A stretch of DNA of 64,000 bases from Paraspadella gotoi (taxonomy: Eukaryota > Chaetognatha): the NCBI GenBank assembly GCA_051294375.1, contig CM119270.1, positions 12,461,676-12,525,675 on the forward strand, given 5' to 3'. A program made the translations under genes and the position numbers. Below the pieces are notes generated by a model. The model was given only the letters and a program-made list of their open reading frames with translations, had not been told where the DNA came from and made no database searches. Below, in pieces: positions 12,943 to 25,403 of the stretch (its first letter is position 1; each line of letters begins with the position of its first letter).

Positions 12943-13092
12943 GTGACGCTGCCTGGAAAGCCGGTACGGCGGGCCGCCTCCGCTCGAACCGGGCCGCGCG
13001 CGTCATCCAGCGCGGTTCAGGAAACATCAACTCAAAGGCCAACTTTTTGAAGATGCGGAGTCACTTGCCGAGGGAAAGAGACTGTCGAGAAG
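12943..13092 (+). CDS. IQSEC: IQSEC IQ-motif exon, frame-shifted in this sequence
   Basis: A CGCAG acceptor and a GAAG|GTGAGT donor bound a 150-bp exon. IQ motifs bind calmodulin and regulate the Arf-GEF. The recognisable pieces sit in two frames: LESRYGG (one frame), GRLRSNRAARVIQR (the next frame, the IQ core), then FRKHQLKG and GKRLSRR back in the first. Incoming phase 0 and outgoing phase 2 require a length of 3n+2, but 150 is 3n, so there is a net gain of one base (or loss of two). The pattern fits an extra C near 12,952, an extra G near 12,970 and a missing base near 13,016. Sequencing error is more likely than decay because every other signal (splice sites, flanking phases) is intact. 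Confidence 0.75.
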
Positions 13093-13143
13093 GTGAGTTT
13101 TTTTACAGAGCTGCTGTTGTCAATGTCTATTGTCCTAACTCTC

Positions 13144-13144
<1 letters not shown>

Positions 13145-13224
<80 letters not shown>

Positions 13225-13229
13225 CCCAG
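13145..13229 (+). repeat. (CT)n microsatellite forming a splice-acceptor polypyrimidine tract
   Basis: About 78 bp of CT leads directly into CCCCCCAG at the acceptor of the 13,230 exon. Confidence 0.9.
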
Positions 13230-14077
13230 ATTCTCCGAAGGCCCTCCCCGTCAATCACCATCGAGTCCGACTTCTTCTTGCCTCTCGACGCCGCCGCCTC
13301 ATCTCGTTCCGACCGGCGTCAAATCTTTCGTCGCCGATCCCACCACTGGCGCGCCCGGCGCTGCCGTTGCCGCGTCCAACGGCGACGTCGCTCGCTTCGA
13401 CGAAGACGACGACGAGAACGACGACGAAAAACGCAAAGACGACGACGAGTCCTTCTGTGATAATCGAGACTGTTCACCGGCGAAGGCTCGTTCTCTGACG
13501 ACCAATCACGGTCCGCCGCTTCTGACCAATCAGCAGTCGTCTTCGTCGGCCTCCTCCACGCCCACCAACAAATCCGCCATCTTGATGAACGATTCCGCGC
13601 GAAGCGTCGAGCGCGAAGACGACGCGACGACGACGATGGCGCCGGTCGCCGCTTCGTCGCCGTCGTCGTCTTCCTCGCGCCGGGATTCGTCGAGAGAGGC
13701 GACGCCGACGGCGACGGGGACGCCGGCTTGTAGTCCGAGCCAATCGGGTCGTGGAGAAAACTCTATTGGGAGCCCTTCCGTGGGAGGAGCCGACCGCAGC
13801 CCGTCCGGATCTCACACGAGTCCCTTATCGAATTCCCATAAAGGAGAGGGCCGCATCTTCAATTCCAGCCGGTCGGGCACGACCTCCAGCCCTTCGTCGA
13901 CGCCTAGGACTCTTCCCGTTGAGGTGGATGGAAGAAACTCGAAAAAGTCGAAGCCGCCGTTGACGACGAACCGTTCGGCGCATCCGCCGCCGGATCTCAC
14001 TCCGAGTTCCGGCGATTCGTCGCCGACGCAGTCGCTGAGCATCGGCAGCGGCGGAGCAGCGGGAGCAGCCTTTTCGG
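13230..14077 (+). CDS. IQSEC: IQSEC large Ser/Asp-rich linker exon
   Basis: The exon starts after a (CT)n-CCCCCCAG acceptor with FSEGPPRQSPSSPTSS and runs 848 bp to AFSG|GTGAGA. It is low-complexity and presumably disordered, with Ser/Pro runs and an acidic stretch (FDEDDDENDDEKRKDDDES). Incoming phase 2 and outgoing phase 1 fit its neighbours. No folded domain is visible. It corresponds in position to the disordered linker between the IQ motif and Sec7 in IQSEC proteins. Confidence 0.75.
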
Positions 14078-14217
14078 GTGAGATGAAGGAAGGTTGGGTC
14101 CGATGGGTCTGTAAGTGTTGATCGCAGCGTGCAAGGGGGGCGTTTTAGGATAGATGAATGGTGTTGACTCTCCCAACCCTCCCCCCCCCACACCCCCAAA
14201 CACCCCCCCCCCTCCAG

Positions 14218-14409
14218 GAGGCTCGGCGCCCTCTCCTTCCAACGCGGGCGTCGACTTGGCCTCCGTCAACTTCGAGAAGTTCGTGGAGGCGACGACGACG
14301 GCGCAGGAGACGGCCTGCGGGGCCAACGTCTTGGAAGACTCGTTCCCCAGCGAATTCGGGGAAGATGAGGACGACAGCTCGGAGCACGGGACCAACTCGC
14401 ACGTGGAAG
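14218..14409 (+). CDS. IQSEC: IQSEC linker exon (NFEKFVEATT...)
   Basis: The acceptor is a C-rich CTCCAG and the donor GAAG|GTGAAG. It encodes GGSAPSPSNAGVDLASVNFEK and then an acidic end, SEFGEDEDDSSEHG. Phase 1 on both sides fits the flanking exons. The short NFEKFVEATTTAQE stretch is more ordered than its surroundings and could be a linear motif. Confidence 0.72.
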
Positions 14410-14711
14410 GTGAAGAGGGAATTGGGGGTCGCGAAAGGCGAAAGGGGTTGGGGGGGTCTTTATCTATTATGTGTGTTTTTGCTTGTTTTAGTTTTTTGTC
14501 TTACTTGCCTGGAAGCTTAACTGTATAGAGTTAATTGAATAGTGGCCAAATGTTATATACCGTTTTTTTAAAATTATTCATTTATGCAATGTATAAGCTA
14601 ACTTGTCTCCTTTTAAACCGCTATCTTTCCTCTATTTCTCATTCGTCGTCATGCTTTCTTTCTCCACTTTTGAATACGACACCCCCACCTCCCTCCCACC
14701 AACCCCCGCAG

Positions 14712-14902
14712 GAACCCAGATCGACGACGTGATCGGCGAGGGTTCCAACTCCACTTCCGGCGCGCCCCTCCTCTCGCCGCAGAGTTGCTGCGAGGGTTCG
14801 TCCCGGGGCGACGCCTCGAAATCCTCCAACGCGTCAACGTCTTCGCCAAAGCGACTTCATCCCACCGCGTCTGCATCCATTGTGCCTGATATCTACCTCC
14901 AG
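14712..14902 (+). CDS. IQSEC: IQSEC linker exon (GTQIDDVIGEGSN...)
   Basis: The acceptor is CCCCCGCAG and the donor CTCCAG|GTTTGA. The exon encodes a Ser-rich segment ending SASIVPDIYLQ. It enters in phase 1 and leaves in phase 0, matching the next exon at 15,430. Confidence 0.7.
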
Positions 14903-15000
14903 GTTTGATGGGGGGGGGCGAGAATCGAGAATCGAAAATCGATCTTTCTTATTTAATGATTGATTTTTCCCCCGTTTAGATTGTACAAAACTAGTTGTTT

Positions 15001-15081
15001 TTTCATTCATTCATTCATTCATTCATTCATTCATTCATTCATTCATTCATTCATTCATTCATTCATTCATTCATTCATTCA
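15001..15081 (+). repeat. (ATTC)n microsatellite
   Basis: About twenty ATTC units immediately left of the inverted repeat. Confidence 0.95.
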
Positions 15082-15179
15082 TTGATACATTTATTCATAC
15101 TTTTATTCATATATACATTCCTTCATTAATTCATTCATACGTTTATACATTCACTTTCTTTATTTATTTATTCATATGT

Positions 15180-15226
<47 letters not shown>

Positions 15227-15391
15227 TTTGTTTTTTTGTTTTAATTAATTTATTAATTAAATAATTAATTAATTAATTAAATAAACAAATAAATAAATAA
15301 ATAAAAAAATAAATAAAGTGAATGTATAAATGTATGAATGAATTAATGAAGAAATGTATATATGAATAAAAGTATGAATAAATGTATCAAT
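15082..15391. repeat. Intronic inverted repeat of about 150-bp arms made of ATTC/TTTA repeats
   Basis: The left arm (from ATTGATACATTTATTCATAC) is matched in reverse complement by the right arm (ending GAATAAATGTATCAAT), including non-repetitive details such as ATGTATAAATG and GAATGTATATATGAATAAAA. The centre, near 15,240-15,270, is TTAATTAA-rich. It lies in the intron between the exons at 14,712 and 15,430. It could be a real cruciform-prone palindrome or a fold-back read artefact. Confidence 0.8.
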
Positions 15392-15429
15392 TAATTAATG
15401 ATTGATACATTTTTCACTATTTTTCGCAG

Positions 15430-15593
15430 CGTCGCGCGTCGACGGACGCGGGTTCGACGCCCGATCCTTCGGACGGCCCCCCGAGTCCCTCGTCGGTGGG
15501 CGGCGCGGCGCCGGCGTCCGTCGGCGGTTCGGCGGCGCCGACCTACGCTACTCCGTCGAAGGTTCATCGATCGGGGCTCGACTCCTCCAAGAG
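15430..15593 (+). CDS. IQSEC: IQSEC linker exon (RRASTDAGSTPDPSDG...)
   Basis: The acceptor TTTTTCGCAG is followed by RRASTDAGSTPDPSDGPPSP and a Gly/Ala/Ser-rich stretch ending HRSGLDSSK(R) at AG|GTGAGT. RRAS is a basophilic kinase-type site. Incoming phase is 0 and outgoing phase 2. Confidence 0.7.
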
Positions 15594-15773
15594 GTGAGTG
15601 AAAGATGACTTTTTTCACAGAACGACTAGTGCTGTATAGTTGTACACAATACATACAATATAATGTAACACTTAAGAGAGGCCACAATGGAGGTCATTTA
15701 CAAACTACTAATTTAAAGCCAAAATCTTTAAAAATATTTTAAAATAAATAATGAAATTACCATTCTAACTCAG

Positions 15774-16006
15774 CGGCGCCAAATCACCCGCCGCCAATTC
15801 CGCCACTGCTCGCCTCTTTTCCTCCTCCTCATCCGGCGGCCTTTTACGTCACTCTGCGTCGGGCGCCACTTCCGGTGGGCGCGCCATTTCACGCCCGCAG
15901 CACTCTGTCCACTTCAACGAGGACGGCATAGACGTGACATCCATCACTCCGTCGCCCTCGACTTCCGCAGCCACTTCGCCTCCGACTTCGCCCATGGGAG
16001 AACCGG
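15774..16006 (+). CDS. IQSEC: IQSEC last 5'-side exon before the duplicated block
   Basis: After AACTCAG the exon encodes SGAKSPAANSATARLFSSSS and ends TSPPTSPMGEP at a G|GTAGGG donor in phase 1. Without splicing the frame runs on to a stop at 16,093-16,095, so a longer alternative ending (...LKLVTRQ, donor GTTTGT near 16,085) is possible, also in phase 1. The next recognisable exon of the gene (copies at 25,234-25,365 and 26,979) needs phase 0. An exon has therefore been lost, or there is an indel here. Confidence 0.65.
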
Positions 16007-16158
16007 GTAGGGATTGTCGCGAGAACAGCCTTGCGTTGAATCATGTCAAAAAGCTTTGCCAGCTAAAACTGGTCACGAGACAAGGTTTGTCATAAAAGTC
16101 GCAGATCGTCTGTTGATTCACGGTTGAGCATCGATTTTGTTTTTCGAGGCTTTAATAT

Positions 16159-16183
16159 NNNNNNNNNNNNNNNNNNNNNNNNN
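16159..16183. other. Assembly gap, 25 N, at the left junction of copy 1
   Basis: Marks the point where the gene's 5' half is joined to the truncated inverted copy. An artificial join is likely. Confidence 0.95.
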
Positions 16184-16403
16184 GAGTAGGATTCGTTTTC
16201 CCGATTTGGCGTGGGAACATCTCCCGCCGCCGCCGACGCCGCCCCCGGCGCCTTGATTCCGGTCGCGGATTCTCTGTCGCCGTAGGGATGCTCGGCGTCG
16301 TCGCGTTCGGCAAACGGCGTTGGTGATGCTTTTGTTGGACGGCTGAAGAGTAGACTGGAGAAAGGGGGGGGGCGGATTAGAGTAAAAATGTCATTTTTAA
16401 TAG

Positions 16404-16546
<143 letters not shown>

Positions 16547-17080
16547 CGAAGCGGCAAATAAAATTAACCAAATTTACAAAACGTAATCATAGTAAACATG
16601 TAAAGAATACGAAAAGTATTCTCACATCTTCCCCCCCGCGTCGTCTCCCCGTAATCTAATCACACAAGATCAACTCACCGTCCTCCTGCGGGTGAAGGGG
16701 ATAATAAGCGGCGGTGGGGCGCATCGATCCTCTCGCCTCTTGCATCGCCACCTCGCGGGCGAAAGGCGGAAATCCCAGCGGATGGTGGGGATGGTGAAAG
16801 CGGGAGGGTAAGGCTCGACGGAGGGAAGGCCTTGCCCGGGTAAGCTGGGGGAGGTAAGTAATCCTCGTGGGTCGGGGGCATCACGAGGTGATGATGATGA
16901 TGATGATGGTGAGAGGGAGCAGGAGGAGGAGGAGGAGGAGGATGATCCACGGCGACGGGGCGACCGCGCGTCGACCTCGGAACTTCGTTGACGGCCGAGT
17001 TGGCCGAGGGACGGACTGAGGTGTGCTTGTTCTGCTTTTCCAGTTCCTCCTTGGTGGAGGGGTAATGAAAAACAATTAAT

Positions 17081-17099
17081 TGAGGAAGAAAGAAAGAAA

Positions 17100-17175
<76 letters not shown>

Positions 17176-17200
17176 AGAAAGAAAGAAAGAAAGAAAGAAA

Positions 17201-17235
<35 letters not shown>

Positions 17236-17248
17236 AGAAAGAAAGAAA

Positions 17249-17292
<44 letters not shown>

Positions 17293-17310
17293 GAAGGAAG
17301 GAAGGAAGGA
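17081..17310. repeat. (GAAA)n/(AAAT)n compound microsatellite in copy 1
   Basis: Reverse-complement counterpart of TTTC/TTTA tracts at about 35,200-35,412 and 44,861-45,105, with a different length in each copy. It lies in the intron after the PH domain. Confidence 0.95.
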
Positions 17311-20300
17311 GGATGGCTCTTTCTGCTTGATCGTTACCTGAATCCTGAGATTTTCCATTTCGTCCATTTCTAAAATGGATTCTTTCAATCTTCGACAAAT
17401 TTTGACCTGAAATGAAAATTATACCATTTCTTAATCAAATTAGATGTGGAGAATTATTATTATTAATTGCTTCAACCTTGACTACTCTAATAACCTGTCA
17501 TGTTCATTGCGCGCGTTGAAGGTTATTAATGGCCGATTATCGATCGAAGCCGCCAGACGAATTCCAAACTGATAATCTGAAATACAACAATGAAAGTTTA
17601 CATCATTACCCCTCGAAAACGAACGTTTCTTAAAAAAAAAGTACAAGGCCATTATTAATAATAGTAATAATACTCACTGGGAGTTTCGAAAAGAAAGACT
17701 TGCATCCCAACAAGAGGGTGACTCTCTCTGAAAGGTGTAAGTGAAGCATCCCCTTCTTCTTGTTAAAGATCTTCGTCACTACGAGAAGGTCATTAAGAGA
17801 AAGACCTCTCGTTGATGCAGCCACGGTTTGTCGCGTTTGTGAAGGTCGTGGACCTCGTAGAGCCTGTAAGATGGATTACATAAATTGATTGATTGATTGA
17901 TTGACAGATTAAATTTGATTGATTGATTGATTCATATTTTTATTTTTTTTATCCTTGGTTCGATCATATCCGTTATGCTCAAGTTATTGATCTCTGATTT
18001 ATTGATTGATCGCTTTGAATGTTTTGATCGATTTATTGATGATTGATTTATGAACCGACATTCAGTCAGAAAACCTCAACTGTAAGAGAACGCGATAAAA
18101 TAACTTATTAAATTAAAATAAACAATAGACAAGAGGCGGAGAAAGAGAGAATAATTCTCTTTCCGAGAAATGAAGGAGCAAAGACATTTTTTCACAAAGT
18201 TCCTTCGGGAGCATTATACCATTGAGAGCGAAGGAATAACTCACCGACAATAGCACACTAATCTTCTGTGAGGCAAACTCAGCTGTGGTCGCTTTCCCAC
18301 GATCGTTTGTTCCACTTTTTGCACCTGAAAAAAAGTTGAAGGGAGATTTTTTTTATTTAATACTAAAAGTCGCGTGAAAAACAGTTTGTCACAATAAAAA
18401 CTAGACAAAAACTGACATTAATTGTTTCTCTCTTTTTTTCTTTTATTCACCTGAGAGACGTGATCCGACGCTGGTTTGAACTCGGACGTTTTTATCCGAT
18501 TATAAATACCCGAAAGTAAATCTCTGGAAAGGTTTTAAAAAAACGAAGTTGTTCGCAATCAATTTATCAATGTAGTTCTGAAGTGTGAAGTTTCCATATA
18601 TATATTTTTGGCCCAACTTGTCACCTGTCAATGTCGTTTCCCTCATCGATTCCTTTCAAATTCTTGATAAAATCTTCCAACTTCATTTTCTTCTCCGCTT
18701 TGACGTTGGAGAATGCAGGTCCGTGTTGAGCATTATGATCGCGTAGGCCAGAAGAAACACGGTGTCTGTTTGAACGTAAAAATTTAGGGCGAAGTTGAAC
18801 GCGTTGATTGAATAGAATCGAAAAAAAAGAACCTCATTATAACGACATTACGAGATTCGTCAATTCAATGAGCTTTGACATTCCCTAGACAAAGTCACTT
18901 CACCTGGTGAGTTGAATCGCTGACTTCGTCCATGTTGCAAATGCAATATCTATTGGCGAAACCTTCCATCAGTCGCTCGATCTTTTGGGCCTCTCCCTAA
19001 AAGAAATGTAATGTAAAGTAAAGTAAAGTAAAGTAAAGTAAAGTAAAGTACCAATACAATAAATGTATAAATTTCACAAGCATTGAAAAAAATGGAGGTT
19101 TCTCTTTAATCTCTCTTTATAGCATCAATACGGCGTGAAAAACATACGGGCATTCTGAAGTAGGACTGGTATTTCTTAAAGCCAGGTCCACTTGCATCCA
19201 CTCAAATCAATCTCTTCCGAGAAGCTGTCAGCACTTCGATGTTGAAGGGAGTCGTGAAAGTTCCGAGGTATTCGCCGATCATTTGTTTGGAAAGACCTGG
19301 AATAACGAATGAATAATTGAATTAATTAATGAGTAACTTATAAGATGAATTAATAAAAGGCTGAGTTGATCAGTAAATGAATCTATAGGTACGTACAAAT
19401 GAATTCATAAATAAATGAATGATTAAACGAATGAGTGGATAAATAAATAAAAATAATAAATAAATAAAATAAAGGTTAAAACAGAATGATCGACAAATCC
19501 CTTACCTTTTCTAGTGATGAGAAACTTAGCCAAGGCAGCGGGGGTGGGTTCGATGAACCTCCTTTCGATGAGATACTTGACCCCTTGCCCGGTTTCTTGT
19601 TGAAGATATTGAGCCCGATCCTGTATTGTCTTTTCCTCTGCAGCGTCCGTCAGCCGGGTCAGTGAGGGCTGCGGCAGCGCGGGGGAACAGGGAGCGACGA
19701 CTGCGGCTGGGCGGAGTCTGAGTCGGCGGCGGCGGCGGCGGCGGTTCCACATGGGAAGCGTAGACGGCCGAGTAGTCGGGCGAAGCGGCCGAGGGGGATC
19801 AGCAGCCGCCACCGGGGTCCGGGGCCGGGGTAACCGTGAGGGAGGGCTTCGGTGGGTAGGCCCGGGTGTAAGGGAGCCATCAATGCAGGTGGTGGGGCCA
19901 CGCCTGCAACGCAAGAGAATAGTTTATATTCATTAAGTCAACTTTTGAATTGTTGAAAATTATTGCACTCTTTCTTTCTTTCTCTCTGTTTTTAAACTTT
20001 TTAAACTTGCTCTTTATAAAATTGTCTAAATTTATTTACAGTAATCTTATGATTCTCTCCTATTCTCACCGGATCTGTGATGATATCCCGAGTCTGCTGA
20101 CGTGCTGGCCTGCGTGTCGGAAGAGTTCCCGCCCGGCGAATTGCTCGAGTAGCAGTTAGAAACTCCGTCCAGAGAGTCCGTTTCACCGCCGCCGCCACCT
20201 CCAGCGCCGCCGCCGGCGCGTTCGAGTGTTCGGAGACTCCGGACGAGCGTTTGCTGGCGGCGTCACCGGCGGAGCCCACGCCGGACGACGAGGAACCGCG

Positions 20301-22778
20301 ATGAGCGGAAGACGAGACGGACTTTGGACGCTTCGGCCACACCTCTTCCGGGGCGGCGCCTAAGAGGAATGGTAAAGTTAATACACAGATGTCGTTTTAA
20401 ATGTTCTTTGGCGGGAGAGATGAGGAAGCTTAATATGAGAGATGAGGAATCTTAATATGGGGAGTTTGAGTCGTTTGAGAAGAGCAAAAAAGATTAAACT
20501 TAATATTTCTAAGCATGAAAAAAACAAACTAACTCGCTAATGATTTACTTTTTTTCGCGTAAAGCTTTTTGAAAAATGAAATAAAAAAACGCGAAACTCC
20601 ACAACTTGACGCCTTTGCCGCATTCTAACATTTTCATTTTCTTTCATTTGCCTTCATTTTCTTTCCCTTTTCTATTTACTTCCGCTTCGGATCATTTTTC
20701 TCGCTTTCATTTACATCCTTTCATTCTTTTTCTCCCATCGATTTGTTTTCTAAGCGACGCTTTCATTTTCTTTCTTTCTTTTTTATATTCAATTTATCGT
20801 TTCTCCTTTCGCACTCAGTAAATAACGCCCGATCTTACGACATAAAACAACATTTGGTGCATCGGCGGAGAAAGATGAGTAAAGCGGACTGAGAATAAAT
20901 CGAAGATCGAAAAATGAAAATGAAAAAACAAAAGGCAACTCCCGACGAAAACCCCGAACCCGATCTCACCGGGCATTCCTTGCATCGGATTCAATATCAA
21001 TGGCCCGTGGTGCGGATAGCCAGAGGCCGGGTCGCCCACGGGGCGTAGAAGACGGCGGCTCGGGCCCGCCCGGCCCGCCGGCCCCTAGCGGGTAGGCGGC
21101 GGGGTGGTAGCCGCCCGCCGGGTAAGCCACGAGAGGCGGGATTCCTGAGCGAAAAATAAGATACGCGTTTGACGACAGAACAGGTTTTCCAACATCAGTG
21201 ACCGACTAACGAGAAAGGGAAACTGTATTCGCATTATTGATTATCAATTTAATCATTTAATATTCATTCGGACGTTTAAATTCAGTATATTCAACGTTTC
21301 TCATCCTCATTAATTTTTCTTAATATTAATCGTTGCAATGTTTTGGTTGTTTTTTTTTATTGATTTAACTTTAATTATACATTAAGGCGTAGTAAAATTT
21401 CTAAATTTAACTTTAATTAAAATTCTAAAAGTGAGGAACGAACAACATTATACTAATCAACATTTATGTATAAAAAAAATTTATAATAAATTTTACAATT
21501 TACGCAGTAGGCCATATTTATACTAGTACTAATGCAATGTTAAATTTCAAACAGTTTTTTTTAAAGATTTTTTTGCAGATTGGATTCGTCGTAAAAGTTG
21601 ATATAAAGAAATATAACTCTTTTTTAAAAATTCCTTCATTAAGTGGGTCAAAATTAAAAAAAGCTATATTTTAAACTGAAAATTAACTTTTTATATATTA
21701 AATATAGTTCTTGTAATTTTTAACCCACTTAATGAAAGAATTTTAAAAATAATTTATATTTTCTTTTATCAACTTTTGACGAGGAATTCAAATCTGCAAT
21801 CAAAATTAAGAAAAGCCTATTTTGAAATTTTTCGATTTTATAAGGATAGTACTATATATTTCACTACGCCTTATTATACATACTAAGAAGGCACACAACA
21901 ATCGAATCTTTCACCTGGGTGATTGTGCTGCATCGGGATGGCGATCAAGGGATGACCGTGACCGTCCGTCGGGTGATGATGATATCCGCTCTGACGCATC
22001 ATCACGTGAGACCCTGAAAAGTGAACAAGGGAATGTGAAAGGTTAAACTCGAAGGTCAAAACTCGATCCTCGGTCAAGAGAAGTCAATTGAAGCCTTCGG
22101 ACTGACGTGAAATAAGAGGCCCTAACACCGGTCAAGGTTTAATCCGACTCGACACTGGTGAATCACCAGTGGTGATCGAAAGGCTTCGTATTCACGGTCG
22201 AGGTGTGAACTGTGATAATTCCTACTCAACGTCGCAGAAATCGTCGATTCGAATTTAAAAAAAAAAAAAGTTCAATTCGATCGTCGTCGTCAAAAAGAGT
22301 CGAGTACATTTGACTCAAGTCCGACCTAATTAAGTCAAAATCTTGGAAGAAGTTCAAGTGGCAGAACGCCCCCACAACGCCTCCCCCCTACATTTTTTAA
22401 CGCTCTGATTCATTCGATTAAATTCGTCACTGGCGAAATTGAATCCAGATTCGAAATCTGAGAATCCGGTTTTAGATAAAGACGACATTATGAATGTCTT
22501 AGAAATTTAGAAAAGAATAGGAACTTTAAAAAAAATTCGTTGATTATCGCGTAAAATAAGCTTTCTTTTCGAATGTAAAAATTTTGTTGAAAAAGCATTT
22601 TACGTGAACACGCCTCGTGTTCAACCAATTATCAAAATTTTTTTTACTAAACTACTTAACAATATAGAAAATCATAGTAAAATCCAAAACTATGCCTAAC
22701 AATAAAACAAAACATTAATCAATGGGACTTGAAGTAATTAACTGATGAATTAAATCTCATTTAGTCATTAGAAAAGAT

Positions 22779-22829
22779 AGCTAATTTATCGAATGAATAG
22801 ATCATATTGGTAGTTCCAATTTCATATTA
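22779..22829 (+). repeat. Diverged copy of the hairpin-ended element terminus
   Basis: ATCGAATGAATAGATCATAT then TTGGTAGTTCCAATTTCATA resembles the terminal segment of the 50.3-kb repeat with a six-base gap and a few substitutions. The same intron position in copies 2 and 3 (near 29,605-29,650 and 39,320-39,365, minus strand) carries it too. Confidence 0.5.
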
Positions 22830-23718
22830 TTCAATCACAGGTTTTCCAAATCGCACTCACTGTGACCGTCTCTCCTACTCACCTTCCATGGGGCGTGGCA
22901 TCACAGAAACGCCTTTGAACTGCGACATCGGCGACGCCGCAGATCACGCGACATCTGGTGAGAGGAAATGAGGGCCTCGTCGCCTCGTCGTCGTCGTCGC
23001 CTTGGAGACCGCAACCTGAAAGTGTGGAACGAGTTGAAAAAAAAGGTCAAGTCGTGAAAAAACGAGGAGGTAAGGTCGCAAGGGAATTGGGGTTGTAGGT
23101 AAGGTCAGACGATTGAACGACGAAAGACTCTTTTTCTGACGTTTTATGGCCTCATTCTCGCTTCTTTCTCTTTAGTTATTCATTCTTTATTTTTTAATCT
23201 ATAGGTCTTTTTAAATTATACCATATTTTTTATACTATATCAGATTCATTTAAGTTGATTTTTTAATTTTTTTCCTTAATTTTCCTTTCTCCTCTTTTCC
23301 CCATTTATTTGCCTTTTTTCCTTTTTCTTTCTCTCCTTCCAACGAGTGATCAATCGACAAAACTGCGTGAAAAGACGAAAGGCCTTTGTGCTTAAAAATC
23401 TCATTTGCATCTTTCTGTACATACAAAAATATACGTTTAAAAAATTTTTAGAGATCTCCAGAAAGAAAAAAGAAGTGAGTTGAAAAATGGAAAGGCGGAC
23501 CGCAAAAAGACTTTCGCATAAAATCGTGACAGTAGAAAAGTAGGGGAGGGTGAGGTCAAACTCTGCCTTCCCCTTTCCTTACTCTTCGCAAGGGTCCTCT
23601 CCAACGATGAGAAGACTCTCGTCCTCCTTGTCGTCGTCGTCGTCGTCGTCGTCGTCCTCATCCTGATTTTCGTTGACGGATTCTGATGGAGAATTCGGCG
23701 ACGCCGCCGCCTCCTTGT

Positions 23719-23719
<1 letters not shown>

Positions 23720-23811
<92 letters not shown>
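23720..23811. repeat. (GA)n microsatellite in copy 1, acceptor tract of the DDDD exon
   Basis: On the minus strand this is a CT run ending CTCAG at the acceptor of the exon encoding [14 protein letters not shown]. Counterparts are 28,582-28,674 and 38,303-38,414. Confidence 0.9.
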
Positions 23812-23814
<3 letters not shown>

Positions 23815-25233
23815 TGGTGAGGGAGGACGATAAAACGTCAAATCGTCTGGGATGAAAGGAAAAGCGACAGGTGAACGATGGAAAGAAAATGCAAAAAATT
23901 TGGAAAGAGGAGGCCCTAGAGAGACAGGTAGAGATTTCCCAGTCAAAAAAAAAAAAAAAAAAATTAAGTAGAATCGAAATGGAACGAGTGAATCAAAATG
24001 TTTTTTTTTTTTTAAGTTTTCTTTGATAAAAGTTTGAAACTTTTAAGACTCGTATTTCCGTTTCAAAATGTAGTATTTTCTTTCCAACGTTGCTTCTAAA
24101 TTGTACTAACGGCGCGCAATGTCACCACATAAAATTCAATTTCGCTAAAAGGAGTTCGAAAAATGGTTGTTAACAAAAGGGCACCTTTTAAAAAACGCAG
24201 TCGGCGAGAAAGCATGGCTCTGGCGTCAAGTCGAATTTATTACTTGTCGCATGTTGTAATATTAAAATCTATCATTCCAAATAAATATCTTTCGATATGG
24301 TATATTGAAGAGGTTTTGTTTATCGCAATTTTAACAATTTCGCATTAATGAGTGTAAGTTTTTTCAATTTACTTTTCTGTAACTTTTATTTTGTTACGAA
24401 AGCCGAAGTTGAAGAGAAAGAAAGTAAATATTTTGGCCAGTGAACGATTAACTTTGACGACTCAACGCGGGGAAAAAGCGAAACCGAGTGGAACGAGTTA
24501 ACGACTTTAGCCAATTAAATAAAAATAAAATTAATACCCGTAACTAAGAACCTCGCCCCGCCGCTAAACATTTCAAAGTTTATTTTGGCGACCGAAGGTG
24601 ATTACCGCAGGTGAAAAAAAAGGATCCGAAGTTGACCTAATTACTTTTCCTTTTTAACCAAGACAATGCGAACAAATGTGCAATGAAGTTTTAAAATAGA
24701 ATACCAATGATGACAGTGCACGAATAATGCTGACAGCGAACAATGACAATCGACAAAATGAGAAAACTCACATCCGATCGTCGCAGCTGATGTGCGCGCA
24801 GATTTTGCTGACTGCTCTTATGTTCTCCCTAAATTCCGATTCCTTCCCTCCGCCGCCGGAGGTCGTCGATCTCCGCGGCCTGCCTTCCTCTTCCTCTCTC
24901 TCTCCTTCCTTTTCTCCTTCTTCTTCCTCCTCCTCAGCTTCCTCCGCCTCCTCCTCCTCCCGGGGCGTGTCCTCTTTGGGTTTCCGCTCTTGTGTCCCGA
25001 ACGGGTTTCGTACTGAGTCACCGCGTCCTGGAAAACGCAAGGAAAACAATGGAGATGAAATTGGGAAAAAAAAAACAAGGCTAATGGAATTTTGAAATTT
25101 CAGAGTACGGTTTTTAAAAATGACAGTTTGAAACGCTCGCAGCTAATGAATTATACGTTTAAATATCGTTCCCGATCAAATGTGTGCTTAAAAACAAATA
25201 AATTCATTTCTTTATTCTCTGATGGAGACTGAC

Positions 25234-25365
25234 CTTGTAGGTCTTTTTCGACGTAACTATGGAACTAGTTGAAGGATTCCGACTTCCTCGGCCACCCTTG
25301 CGCAGATGAGCTCGTCCGCGTGTAGGCGGCGCGAGGCTTTCGGCCCTTTCTTTTGTCCCGGAAGG
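25234..25365 (-). CDS. IQSEC: IQSEC exon PSGTKERAES...SKKTYK (best copy)
   Basis: This 132-bp (44-codon) exon lies between a TTTGCAG acceptor and an AAG|GTCAGT donor on the minus strand, phase 0 on both sides. It is basic and Ser/Thr-rich (PSGTKERAES, LRKGGRGSRNPSTSS). Its outgoing phase fits the DAVTQYETRS exon. Copy 2 carries the same exon (26,979-27,130) interrupted by 25 N. Copy 3 begins inside its last 17 bases, so copy 1 is the only complete version. Confidence 0.6.
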
Positions 25366-25403
25366 CTGCAAATTTAGAGTTAAATTGAAATTGAAAGTGA
25401 TAT

